Assembly: GCA_036823195.1 (NCBI GenBank)
Contig: DAISGI010000010.1
Span: 6,727-70,726, forward strand
Reading direction: 5' to 3'
Length of the DNA: 64,000 bases
DNA from: UBA4874 sp002399435
Lineage (GTDB): Bacteria; Bacillota; Clostridia; Caldicoprobacterales; DTU083
The notes under the pieces are model-generated. The model saw nothing but the letters and a program-made list of their open reading frames with translations. It was not told the DNA's origin and did no database searches. How positions within the stretch are numbered: position 1 is the stretch's first letter; each line of letters starts with the position of its first letter. Both the position numbers and the translations under genes were made by a program. Below, piece by piece: positions 1 through 8,900 of the stretch.

Positions 1-819
1 ATCAAAATTCGGGCGGTTGGCCATGGCAAGAATGTCTCCTGTTTTGGGGTCCATTACAATGGCATAGATCTTGTTGGCCTGATAATTATCCATTGCATCG
101 GATACAGCCTTCTCGGTAAAATACTGAATGGTCTGATCAATGGTAAGGATCACATTCCATCCGTTTATGGGAGGAACGAGTCTCTCCACATTGTCCGAAG
201 TTTCCCTTCCTTTTGCATCCGTTTCCATCACGATGCGGCCGGGAACCCCTTTCAGATATTTATCATAATACAATTCCAGGCCTTCCTGCCCCTTCAGTCC
301 CTCACCCGGGTCCGCATATTTCATTGTAAATCCCAGAATATGAGAAGCCAGGTCCTTGTTGGGATAATACCGTTTCGGTTCCTCCGTGAAGTAAACGCCC
401 TTGATATTGAGTTTACGAATCTTCACCGATTCTTCCCGGCTCAGCTGGCGCTTGATCCAAACTTCAGACTTCTTTTTGTCCGCAATCTTTTTATAGAGCT
501 TCCCCTCATCCATCTGCAAAATGGCAGCCAGCTTCTCCGAAGCATCCTTCGGATCCTCCAGCTGACCGGGACGCACCGCAATGCTGTCCGCACTGGCACT
601 CTGTGCCAGAACAACCTTATTCCTGTCATATATAATGCCTCTTTTAGGATAAACATCCAGTGCCCTGGTCCATTGATCCATCGCTTTTTTTTGAAGTTCA
701 TTCCCCCAAACCAACTGAATATAGCCGGTCCGAAGAATCAGTGCAAAAAGGATCAGGATAATCACCAACAAAAATATCAGAAGCCTTTTCCGACTTGTAA
801 CAGCAGGCGCTGACATCAT
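1..819 (-). CDS. SpoVD/FtsI-type class B penicillin-binding protein (N-terminal part; runs off the left edge)
   Basis: A transpeptidase that crosslinks septal or spore-cortex peptidoglycan. Only about the first 270 residues are present. A short cytoplasmic Arg/Lys tail precedes one membrane segment (LLIFLLVIILILFALIL). A PBP-dimer domain follows, with the RGIIYDRN motif near residue 57 and a stretch ending in the start of the transpeptidase domain (AIVMDPKTGDILAMANRP). The catalytic SxxK lies outside the window. The start is one of two adjacent ATGs (819 or 816) behind AAGGGGGAG. It is the fourth gene after mraZ-rsmH-ftsL, where Firmicutes carry ftsI/pbpB and/or spoVD. Without the C-terminus (PASTA domains or not) I cannot choose between the vegetative and the sporulation enzyme. 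Confidence 0.9.
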   Translation of the reverse strand, partial: MMSAPAVTSRKRLLIFLLVIILILFALILRTGYIQLVWGNELQKKAMDQWTRALDVYPKRGIIYDRNKVVLAQSASADSIAVRPGQLEDPKDASEKLAAILQMDEGKLYKKIADKKKSEVWIKRQLSREESVKIRKLNIKGVYFTEEPKRYYPNKDLASHILGFTMKYADPGEGLKGQEGLELYYDKYLKGVPGRIVMETDAKGRETSDNVERLVPPINGWNVILTIDQTIQYFTEKAVSDAMDNYQANKIYAIVMDPKTGDILAMANRPNFD

Positions 820-852
820 TCACTCCCCCTTCCGGAAAACAGGAAACAAGTG

Positions 853-1335
853 CTAGTTGGATAATCCCAGAAGACGATTCCAGATACCTTTCACCGGTCC
901 GCTTGCTTTTTCGGCGTCCACGTGTTTCTCCTGCTTTCCGGGTTCCTTTGGAAGTTCCACATATTGAACCTGACCGTTTTCCGGATACTGCATATTTAAG
1001 TCTGCAGTTGCCTTGAATTCAATATTGTTCAGGTCCTCGCCACCGGCAAGCTCCACTTTCAGCCTGTCCTGCCGGCTGTATACCTTTTCAAGGGAATCTT
1101 CCAATTCCGCAATCCGGTCATGATTATTCATAATCAAAGTATAACGGAAAACAGCAAAGCAAGCGACAGCAAAACAAACCAAAACCATTCCGATGGTCAG
1201 GACTTTGTTCCTGGCACTGCGCTCCGGATGCACTCTCCTGCCGGATTGCTTTTTCGGTGCCGGTTCCTCCTTTCGGGACGGTTCCGGTATCGGCTCCATC
1301 TCTTCCAGGTATCCATATTTCTCTGCTACTACCAT
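853..1335 (-). CDS. ftsL: FtsL-like cell division membrane protein
   Basis: A small bitopic divisome protein of 160 residues. A basic, Pro-rich cytoplasmic tail of about 45 residues is followed by one membrane helix (about 46-66) and a short extracytoplasmic coiled coil (about 72-97, containing IAELEDSLEKVYSRQDRLKVEL), then a polar tail. Sequence is poorly conserved in this family. The call rests on topology, the coiled coil and the position between rsmH and the septal transpeptidase. In the known complex FtsL pairs with DivIC/FtsB and activates FtsW-FtsI. The gene starts five bases after the rsmH stop, so translation is probably coupled. Confidence 0.8.
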   Translation of the reverse strand: MVVAEKYGYLEEMEPIPEPSRKEEPAPKKQSGRRVHPERSARNKVLTIGMVLVCFAVACFAVFRYTLIMNNHDRIAELEDSLEKVYSRQDRLKVELAGGEDLNNIEFKATADLNMQYPENGQVQYVELPKEPGKQEKHVDAEKASGPVKGIWNRLLGLSN

Positions 1336-1340
1336 TTTAT

Positions 1341-2303
1341 TCAGCCTCCCTGCTGTTTATGAGTTCCACAATCCTGTTGAAGCTTCTGACAGGCCCGAAG
1401 CTTTGCACTGCGGGACCGGGGATTTGTTTCCAATTCCATGTCACCCGGAACAATCGGCTTTTTTGTCAGAATCTTTACCTCCGGAGTTTTCCCACAGGTG
1501 CAAACAGGGGCATCCGGCGGACAAATACAGGGATCCTGCAAACTTCGAAAAGTTCTTTTTACAATCCGATCCTCCAGTGAATGAAAGGTTATCATGCAAA
1601 GCCGTCCGCCTGGCTTCAGAATACTCACAGCGTTTCGGATCCCGTCTTCCAGAAGACTCAGCTCCTGGTTCACTTCAATCCGGATTGCCTGGAATGTCCG
1701 CCTGGCAGGATGAGGTCCCTTTCGTCTGGCGGATGCCGGTATGGCTTCCTTAATCACCTTTACCAACTCCCCGGTGGTGGCAATGGGACGATTTTCCACG
1801 ATAAACCGGGCAATCCGTTTCGCCCAGCGCTCTTCCCCATAGTCCCGGATGACCCTGGCCAGCTCCGCCTCCGGATACCCATTCACCAGTTCATAGGCAC
1901 TGAACTCCTGCGTGGGATCCATCCTCATATCCAGACGGACATCTTCTTTGTAGGAGAATCCTCTCTCCACAGCATCCAGCTGATAGGAAGAGACCCCAAG
2001 ATCCATCAGCATGCCGTCTGCAGCAGGAATGCCAAGGCTCGATAAAATTTCCTTTATTTTCACATAATTACCATGTATCAGTGAAAAAGAACAGTTGGCA
2101 TCCTTCAGCCTTTCGGAAACCGCCAAAATTGCCTCGGGATCCCGATCCACCCCGATCAGTCTGCCGCCGGGAGCAATCCGGTTCAATATCTCAATGGCAT
2201 GTCCTCCGCCGCCGATGGTGCCGTCCACATATATTCCACCAGGTACAGGGTTCAGGTATTTCAATGTCTCCTGCAGCAATACAGGGGTATGATGAAATTC
2301 CAT
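1341..2303 (-). CDS. rsmH: 16S rRNA m4C1402 methyltransferase RsmH (MraW)
   Basis: S-adenosylmethionine-dependent methylation of the N4 of C1402 in 16S rRNA, in the cytoplasm. The protein is 320 residues, the usual family length. It opens with MEFHHTPVLLQETL and the SAM-binding VDGTIGGGGHA loop; DLGVSSYQLD and the C-terminal TFHSLEDRIVK motif are intact. An upstream in-frame ATG would add 41 residues. I chose 2303 because the conserved start of the protein lies there and AAGGAG stands nine bases before it. Second gene of the mraZ division operon. Confidence 0.97.
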   Translation of the reverse strand: MEFHHTPVLLQETLKYLNPVPGGIYVDGTIGGGGHAIEILNRIAPGGRLIGVDRDPEAILAVSERLKDANCSFSLIHGNYVKIKEILSSLGIPAADGMLMDLGVSSYQLDAVERGFSYKEDVRLDMRMDPTQEFSAYELVNGYPEAELARVIRDYGEERWAKRIARFIVENRPIATTGELVKVIKEAIPASARRKGPHPARRTFQAIRIEVNQELSLLEDGIRNAVSILKPGGRLCMITFHSLEDRIVKRTFRSLQDPCICPPDAPVCTCGKTPEVKILTKKPIVPGDMELETNPRSRSAKLRACQKLQQDCGTHKQQGG

Positions 2304-2325
2304 GGCCGCATTCTCCTTCCCCTGA

Positions 2326-2757
2326 TCAGATACCCAGTTCTGCCATATGTTCCACAATCTTGTCCTGGTCCAGACTGGATTCGTTGTTGTAGGCATCCCA
2401 TGCATCCCTGTCCCAGATTTCAACACGGGTGGAGACGCCGATAATGGCCAGGTCCCTATTCAAACCGGCATGCTGTCTCAGATTGGCCGGAATCAGGATC
2501 CTCCCCTGCTTATCCACCCCGCATTCCGCAGCGCCGGCAAAGAAAAAACGGATAAAAGCCCGTGCATCCCTGCTGGTAAGGGGCAGGGTACGGAGCTTTT
2601 TCTCCAGGTTGCTCCATTCCTCATTGGGGTAAACGAACAAACAATGATCCAGTCCTTTCGTTACAACGAACTTCTCGCCCAGTTCCTCCCGGAACTTTGC
2701 AGGCAGGATAACTCTTCCCTTTGAATCGATCGTATGTTGGTATTCCCCAATGAACAA
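2326..2757 (-). CDS. mraZ: Transcriptional regulator MraZ
   Basis: DNA-binding regulator of the division and cell-wall operon. It forms a ring of two-fold AbrB/SpoVT-like folds per subunit. Both halves are visible: IDSKGRVILPAKFRE near residue 11 and VDKQGRILIPANLRQ near residue 81. The start is TTG at 2757 behind GTGAGG; no ATG lies closer to the conserved first residues. Length (143) is normal. A three-copy repeat 45-69 bases upstream matches the operator MraZ binds in other bacteria, so autoregulation is likely. Confidence 0.97.
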   Translation of the reverse strand: MFIGEYQHTIDSKGRVILPAKFREELGEKFVVTKGLDHCLFVYPNEEWSNLEKKLRTLPLTSRDARAFIRFFFAGAAECGVDKQGRILIPANLRQHAGLNRDLAIIGVSTRVEIWDRDAWDAYNNESSLDQDKIVEHMAELGI

Positions 2758-2801
2758 GCCGCCTCACCCACTTCCCTGTCTCCGTCATGGAAGCCTATCC
2801 A

Positions 2802-2826
2802 CCACTTTGCTCCACTTTGCACCACT
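2802..2826 (-). promoter_or_regulatory. MraZ operator: three AGTGG boxes at exact 10-base spacing
   Basis: On the minus strand AGTGG occurs three times at a strict 10-base period (plus-strand CCACT at 2802, 2812 and 2822), with TGCAA and AGCAA as spacers. MraZ rings are known to bind direct TGG-containing repeats at 10-base spacing, so that successive subunits contact one DNA face. An AT-rich segment with TAGAAT lies just upstream and may be the -10 element; I see no convincing -35. Confidence 0.8.
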
Positions 2827-2930
2827 CTACTTTATTATTCTATATGGCTTCCTGAATTCCTTCCACATTTCAAAAAGTTTAATAAAAAAAGAGTGCACAG
2901 AATTCATCCCGTTGCACTCCAATACTGTGG

Positions 2931-3623
2931 TCAAGTGATTCTCTTCAGGCAGAAACCGATATGGTCGCAGGATACCAGATGATACCGGGTACCCTTGTAT
3001 TCTCCTTCAAAAGCGTCTCTCGTTCCTTCTCCGTGCAAATGCCCGTATACCACATGGGAAGGCTGATATTGTTCCAAAAGCCTCACAGCATCCGTAATCC
3101 CGCCCCCTTCGTCAAAGGGAGGATAATGAAGCAGGACTATCCGGCTGTCCGCGGACGGATCCGCATGATCCAGGGATAGTTTCAGACGTTGAAGCTCTCT
3201 TTTGTATATTTTGACATCGTGTTCTCCGAAATCCTTTGTACCGGGATGGATCCAGCCCCTTGTGCCGCAGAAGGCAATGCCGCCCAACAGAAAGCTGTCA
3301 TTCTGCAGGACATGTACCGCAGGAGGCAAAATGCTCCGTAGCCTGGACAGGGAGGACCACCAATAATCGTGGTTCCCCCGGATCATGATCTTTTCCCCGG
3401 GAAGTCTGCCGATGCTCAAAAGATCCGGTTCTGCGTCCTCCAGCTTCATGGCCCAGCTGATATCTCCCGGGATCAAGACGATATCCTCCTGTCCGACCCG
3501 TTTCCTCCAGTCTTCCTGTATCCTGTCCCAATGATGGATCCATTGGCTCCCAAAAACATCCATGGGCTTGTTGACTGCTCCGGAAAGATGAAGATCCCCG
3601 ATTGCAAAAACGCGGCGTTTCAT
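2931..3623 (-). CDS. Calcineurin-like metallophosphoesterase
   Basis: A 230-residue cytoplasmic metal-dependent phosphoesterase. All metal-ligand motifs are present in order: GDLHLS (residues 9-14), GDISW, GNHDYWW, LLHYPPF and GHLHG near the C-terminus. The GNHDYWW and GDISWAM signatures match a family common in Clostridia whose substrate is not established. SD TAAGGCG lies upstream. It starts eight bases after the adenylate-kinase-like gene ends, so the two are probably co-transcribed. No signal peptide. Confidence 0.85.
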   Translation of the reverse strand: MKRRVFAIGDLHLSGAVNKPMDVFGSQWIHHWDRIQEDWRKRVGQEDIVLIPGDISWAMKLEDAEPDLLSIGRLPGEKIMIRGNHDYWWSSLSRLRSILPPAVHVLQNDSFLLGGIAFCGTRGWIHPGTKDFGEHDVKIYKRELQRLKLSLDHADPSADSRIVLLHYPPFDEGGGITDAVRLLEQYQPSHVVYGHLHGEGTRDAFEGEYKGTRYHLVSCDHIGFCLKRIT

Positions 3624-3631
3624 ACTGCGCC

Positions 3632-4288
3632 TTACAGAATACTTTTCTGCTTCATCTGTTCCATTATTCCGTCATTGATCTCCTGCGGTGTTTTGGAATC
3701 ATCCTGAACCAGAAAACGGATATAGGCTGTCTCACTGTTATGGTAATAATCCCGAAGCGGTGCGGTCTTGCTTTTATATTCCTCCAGCCGCTTCCGGATC
3801 GTTTCCTTGTTGTCGTCCTTCCTCCGGATGAGAGGGATATGGCAAACCGGACACTCCTTCAGATGCTGTCTTTCATGAAAAACCCGTTTACAGTTGGGAC
3901 AGATTTGCCTGCCCAGAATACGAAAAAAAAGAACCTCCGGAACAGCATCCAATTCAATGACCAAATCAATCGGACGGCCCATGCCGGACAGGATTTCATC
4001 CAGCGCCTCTGCCTGGGCAATCGTTCTGGGATACCCGTCAAAAATCACTCCGTTCCGAAGCTCCGGCTTCTGAATAGCATCCGCCACCGCTTTGTTTACC
4101 ACGTCGTCCGAGACCAGCTTTCCTTCCTTAACCACCTGTAACTCCGAATACAACGGATGTGTCGGATGGTTCAGTATCTCACGGAACAAATCCCCTGTGG
4201 ACAGTTGTTTCAGATGCAAACGCTTTGCCAGAAGGCTCCCCTGCGTTCCTTTGCCTGATCCGGGTGGGCCCAGCAATATGATATTCAT
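3632..4288 (-). CDS. Adenylate-kinase-family nucleoside monophosphate kinase with zinc LID
   Basis: Phosphoryl transfer between ATP and a nucleoside monophosphate, probably AMP. P-loop GPPGSGKGT is at residues 7-15, STGDLFRE at 30-37, FDGYPRT at 83-89, and the LID zinc site is Cys130, Cys133, Cys146 and Cys149. The LID is shortened: 12 residues separate the Cys pairs where Bacillus-type enzymes have 16. QICPNCKR and RRKDDNKETIRKR replace the usual LID sequence. Firmicutes keep the housekeeping adk in the secY-infA cluster, which is absent here, so this may be a paralogue with shifted specificity. Length (218) is normal. Confidence 0.82.
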   Translation of the reverse strand: MNIILLGPPGSGKGTQGSLLAKRLHLKQLSTGDLFREILNHPTHPLYSELQVVKEGKLVSDDVVNKAVADAIQKPELRNGVIFDGYPRTIAQAEALDEILSGMGRPIDLVIELDAVPEVLFFRILGRQICPNCKRVFHERQHLKECPVCHIPLIRRKDDNKETIRKRLEEYKSKTAPLRDYYHNSETAYIRFLVQDDSKTPQEINDGIMEQMKQKSIL

Positions 4289-4400
4289 AACACTCCTCCT
4301 CGCAATCTTTCTTCATTGGCAGAAATATGACCCATGCTGTCAAATCATGGCTTCTATTTTACTAAATATGCTGCCATTTGGCAAATCCTATTTCCCGGTT

Positions 4401-4862
4401 TCATTTGGAATACTTATCCGCTATACTGGAGGCGGCATAGGAATCCGGCTTGATTTTACAGTCAAACCCACAGGATTTGACCCAACCGACAATCTCAGGG
4501 ATCATCTTCGAAGATGGTCCTTCATAACCGGCATCCACATGAATATCAATGTCGCAATTCATTCCCGCATCCGCCAGGTCATCAGACAGTTTCCGGGCCA
4601 TCTCAAGGCTGATGCCGGTCTCAAACAGAATCTTCTGCTCTATGCTGGAAATCTTTTTGGTCCGCCTTATTTCATAGAAGAAAATTCCTCCTCTTCCGAT
4701 CCGCCAGACCGCTACCACCAGCACAACCTTGGTAATATCAAAATTCTGGGAATCCGTACCGACGGTAATACGGACCGGATTGCCCCTGCCTTCCTCGATA
4801 TAATTCCTGATCAGACTGCACATCCTGCCGTAGCTGACTTCTCCATATGTGATACTCTTCAT
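4401..4862 (-). CDS. YkuK-like RNase H-fold protein
   Basis: A 153-residue protein resembling B. subtilis YkuK (DUF458), a family with a predicted RNase H-like fold and no settled function. GTDSQNF near residue 36 would supply the first acidic residue of such a fold, with IHVDAGYEGPS near 108 and KIKPDSYAASSIAD at the end. The start at 4862 sits behind GGAGGGAGG; a longer frame opens 66 bases upstream without a better site. It is transcribed away from the XRE regulator at 5107. Confidence 0.75.
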   Translation of the reverse strand: MKSITYGEVSYGRMCSLIRNYIEEGRGNPVRITVGTDSQNFDITKVVLVVAVWRIGRGGIFFYEIRRTKKISSIEQKILFETGISLEMARKLSDDLADAGMNCDIDIHVDAGYEGPSSKMIPEIVGWVKSCGFDCKIKPDSYAASSIADKYSK

Positions 4863-5030
4863 ATGCCCTCCCTCCTCTCCGCAATGATGCGATAAATTGC
4901 AGCGGCCTGAAGCTTCGGCTCCTGTCATAAAAGTTCCTACCTATTATACAATAGGACTGCTGGAGGATGCACTGTTATTTTATACTTTTAATGGATTATT
5001 TTTACTATCCGTAATAAATTATCACAGGAA

Positions 5031-5059
5031 TTGAAAAGAAGATGCCACCCTGTTAAAAT
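5031..5059 (+). promoter_or_regulatory. Sigma-A-type promoter for the XRE regulator
   Basis: TTGAAA (5031-5036), a 17-base spacer, then TAAAAT (5054-5059), 48 bases before the start codon at 5107. ACCAAT at 5074-5079 lies between promoter and ribosome site and recurs twice at the downstream helicase promoter. Confidence 0.75.
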
Positions 5060-5106
5060 AGGGACAGCACAGTACCAATGCGAAATACAGGAAAAAGGGG
5101 ATTCAT

Positions 5107-5820
5107 ATGAACCGTTTAGGACAAAAAGTAGAGAAAGCCAGGATCCAAAAAGGGTGGACGCCCAAAGTACTGGCAAAGAAGGCCGGAATATCCGAATCTT
5201 ACCTTGTTGAAGCGGAAGACGGCAAAAAAATAATGAATGAAAATCTGGTCAATCGAATTTCCAAAATTCTAAAAGTGAATTTAAATGATAGTGGGGATAT
5301 CTATGCCTCTGAGCAGGAAACCGGAAATAAAAAACCGGCAGGCACTGCCCCCAGGGGATCGGAAGACGCTCCGCTCCCGGCAAGGCAGGCCCATACCTTG
5401 GCAGGATCCCCCACCCCTCAGTGGGAACAGGCTTTCTCCACGGTCCTGAAAGATGTGCAGGTATACACACAGGACCTTTCCAGGGTTCTCTGCCAGAAAA
5501 AGCTGGTCATTCAGGACAACAAAGTGGAAGGTATTCCTGTGAACAAGGCTTTTTTCGTCCGGATCGAACAGGAGACCGATCTGGATCGGCCGGAGCTCCG
5601 AAAGGGCGACCTGGTCCTCGTGCAGAAGACCGGCGCCGTTGAAACCGCCGGAGTCTATATCGTTCGCTTTCAGAATCGGATCCGCATAGGAGAAATCAAG
5701 CCTCTTGGCGGCGCTCTTTTCCTGCTGGGCTCCCGCCGTGGCAACCGGGAAGCGGAAACCGCAAATGCCCGGGATCTTACCGTAATTGGAAAGTGCATCA
5801 AAGCGGAAATGTTTTTCTAA
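5107..5820 (+). CDS. XRE-family regulator with a degenerate S24/LexA-like C-terminal domain
   Basis: A 237-residue cytoplasmic DNA-binding protein. Residues 1-60 form a Cro/C1-type helix-turn-helix (KVEKARIQKGWTPKVLAKKAG, with SESYLVEAEDGKK as recognition region). A Pro/Ala-rich linker runs from 65 to 105. Residues about 137-237 follow the S24 peptidase pattern (AFFVRI then ELRKGDLVLVQ then VYIVRFQNRIRIGEIKPLGG). The position of the nucleophilic Ser in the usual GDSM-P motif reads EQETDLDRP here, and an Arg stands where the catalytic Lys is expected. It should therefore not self-cleave and may be a sensor or dimerisation module. SD AAGGGGATTCAT precedes the ATG. The next gene on the strand is the repeat-helicase, 151 bases on. 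Confidence 0.75.
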   Translation: MNRLGQKVEKARIQKGWTPKVLAKKAGISESYLVEAEDGKKIMNENLVNRISKILKVNLNDSGDIYASEQETGNKKPAGTAPRGSEDAPLPARQAHTLAGSPTPQWEQAFSTVLKDVQVYTQDLSRVLCQKKLVIQDNKVEGIPVNKAFFVRIEQETDLDRPELRKGDLVLVQKTGAVETAGVYIVRFQNRIRIGEIKPLGGALFLLGSRRGNREAETANARDLTVIGKCIKAEMFF

Positions 5821-5900
5821 CGTTCCACAGGCCGACAGTTCCATTGGGAGGCAGATAGAATGTCACCAATTACAAAAACTATTTTTAGGGTATTTACCAA

Positions 5901-5929
5901 TTTCCATGAAAGGTACGATGGAGTATAAT
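5901..5929 (+). promoter_or_regulatory. Probable promoter for the repeat-helicase gene
   Basis: TATAAT at 5924-5929 with TTTCCA at 5901-5906 and 17 bases between. The -10 is consensus and the -35 matches four of six positions. Two ACCAATT sequences (5865-5871 and 5896-5902) lie upstream of and overlapping the -35; these may be regulator sites. Confidence 0.5.
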
Positions 5930-5971
5930 GGTCTCTAATTATTATCTTTTATCCACCCATGGAGAGGAGTT

Positions 5972-8900
5972 TTGACCGGATTGAAATTGTTGTGCGAAAA
6001 GGATGAATTATATGAAGATTTGGATGGAGTGTTGGACATTCTCACCCGGCGGGATCGTTCCTCCCGGCCTCCGGCATTTTTATGGAGCAGGGTTTCCGAT
6101 GTCGTTCACCGGAAGCTGCTGTATCGGATTGCATCCGAACTGAATCTGCCGAATCCCAGGCTGATCCCTTCCAAGGCCCTGGAAACGCACTCTTTTTCCT
6201 TTCTCAATGGGGCTTCCCTCAATGGCTTGTATTCCTATTACAAGACAGGGGTGCCACGCAAACCGGGAGTTCATATCATTGCGGGCATCTGCAACAAGCT
6301 GGATGTTCCGCAGGTATCGCAGGAGGACTGGCTGAATTTTATCCGTAACAACAATCTGTTTTCCTGGGGAAATGTGCCCAGTCCCATTCAACGTCAGATA
6401 TTATGCAGGGCGGCGTCTGATCTGGGATACCCCCATCCGATCTTCCTGAACAACGACGACTTTTCCCGGCGTTTTCACTTCCTTGGCGGGAAATCACTAA
6501 CCGGCCTATATACCTATTATCGAAATCGATACGGTGGTGCAAGGGGCATCATTATCCGGAAAATGTGTGAAGCCCTGGACCTTACGCCCTCCAAAGAGGT
6601 TTGGATTGCCTATATCACCAGCCCGGACACCCATATTTTCTGGAATATCATTCCGGAAAAAATCATACGGGAGATTCTGTATGATGCGGCAAAACAGCTC
6701 GGTTACGCAAATCCCAGAATGTTTTCCATTGAGGATCTCAAGGTGGGGCTCACCGAATTGAACGGAATGTCCCTTTACAGTTTTGCATCCCGTTATTTTG
6801 CCAAAGACAAGCACGGGGCAAGGAACATTGATTTTATATGTGATCAGTTTCGTATCCCCCATCTGACACTGAAGGACTGGTTCTCCATGATATCCCATCA
6901 GAGGAATTTCAGATGGAATCTGATTCCCGATCCATACCTGAAATGCATCTTATGGAGAAAGGCCGGGGAAGCCGGCATAGAACACCCCCGCATGCTAAAA
7001 TACGAAGATCTGGCAGAACCCTGCCGCTTCCTGAATAATAAAACGCTCATCAGCCTGTACAATCATCACCGTCCGGGAGCAAAGAAAGCGAACCGGGATA
7101 CCATTCAATATCTCTGCAGTCTGGCAGGCATCCCTGCCATGAATACCGCACAATGGGTACGGGTTCTGAGTCAGCCGGATTCCAGGACTTTGTGGGACAG
7201 GATACCGGCTGATGTCACAAAGTACATTCTGTACCGGGCCGCGAAGGAATGTCATCTGCAAAGTCCAAGGCTGTTGGATTACCGGGATCTTTGCACGGTA
7301 CGCCTTGATTTCCTGGGTGGCAAAACACTGTCCGGGCTGTATACCCATTATCACGAAAAACAGGGAAAAAACGGAGGTGCCCTTGTCCGGAACCTTTGTG
7401 ATGACCTCGGCATCCCTGCCCTGTCCAATGCCGAATGGATCCGGATGATTGCCAATTCCTCCATTTGTCATTGGGAAAATATACCTATCAAGGTGCAAAG
7501 GGAAATCCTGTACCGGGCTGCTTCCGAAATGGGCCTCCGGCATCCCCGGCTCATGGGAACCAGGGAATTTGATTCGGTTCCCCTGTCGTTTCTGAACGGC
7601 AAAACCCTGAGCGGCCTGTATTACCACTATGCTGCCGGAATAAAGGGGAAAGACAGCCGGATCAACGAATTTGTCTTTGATCAGCTGAGCATCCCCAAAA
7701 TGGAGATCCATCCGAAGACCGGCCGCCTGAATACGCTGGACAACAGCGCACAGACCAGGTACTTTGACAGTTTGGCCAACCGGAAGGATTTTGTAAACGA
7801 ATATCTGAAGCGGTTCCCCTTTACGGACCTGCTGAAAAAATATACAACCATCCGCAACGCCAGGGAGACAGGGATTTATCGAAAAGGACTGATCACTGTT
7901 CTGGCTCCCATGACTCCCAGGGAGTATATGGATTTTCTGTATGAGATCCTGAAAAACGTACCCAGGGACGAGCTGGGCCTACGAAAGAGAAAAAATGGCA
8001 ATTACAGCCTCCAGAAATCCGAACTGTATCAATTGGCGGGAATAAAGGAAAATCCGGAGATACCCAATCGGATCCATTTTGCCGATCCCAGCAGGATCTC
8101 CCTCCCGGATCGGGAATGCATCCTTCGCGACCTGTCGGTTTACAGGGAAATTCTGAACATCAAAATAAAAATGTTTCATCTTGTGCCCTGCCGGTTCCTG
8201 GTGCTTTACGAAGGTTCCTGCATCTGTCAGGTAAAGGTTCCCCTGAACCCGGGGGATGTCATCACGGACAATCTGGACCATGAATTCGAAGTGTCCGAAT
8301 GCCGCGAGAAAAAAACAGAAGACGGATATATTCTGGACCTGAAACCGTTTCTGGAGCAGAAGGAAAGCGCTTATGCGGGCATGCATTCCCTTTCCTGGGA
8401 CTCCAATGACGGCATCCTGTACGATTATCTGAGTGAGCTGCAGGATGAAGTAAGGAACAATACCCTGAATCCTCTGCTTTCTGTGGCACTGGGGCTGAAA
8501 AAGGAAGGACATCTGACAGCCGACTCCCTGGTACAGCTGCCGGACGACGCGTTTTACAACAGAACCCTTCCGGAGAATGAAACACAGAGGCAGGCGGTAC
8601 AGCTCAGCCTGAGTCTGGATCAGGAAATTAATCCCCTGGCAATTATCCACGGACCTCCGGGGACCGGCAAAACCACTCTGATAGAGGAAATTGCCCTTCA
8701 GTCCTATGAGAGAGGGGAAAATATCCTGATATTGGCCAGGACCAACGTGGCGGTGGACAATATTCTGGAAAAGCTCTATAAAGACCGGGTACCGATCATG
8801 CGGACGGGGAACCATATTGAGAAAAAATCCACCCTTCCCTACGCACCGATCTTTTCCACTTCGAATGCACAGTATCGGAATGCCATAGGAGATGCAAACT

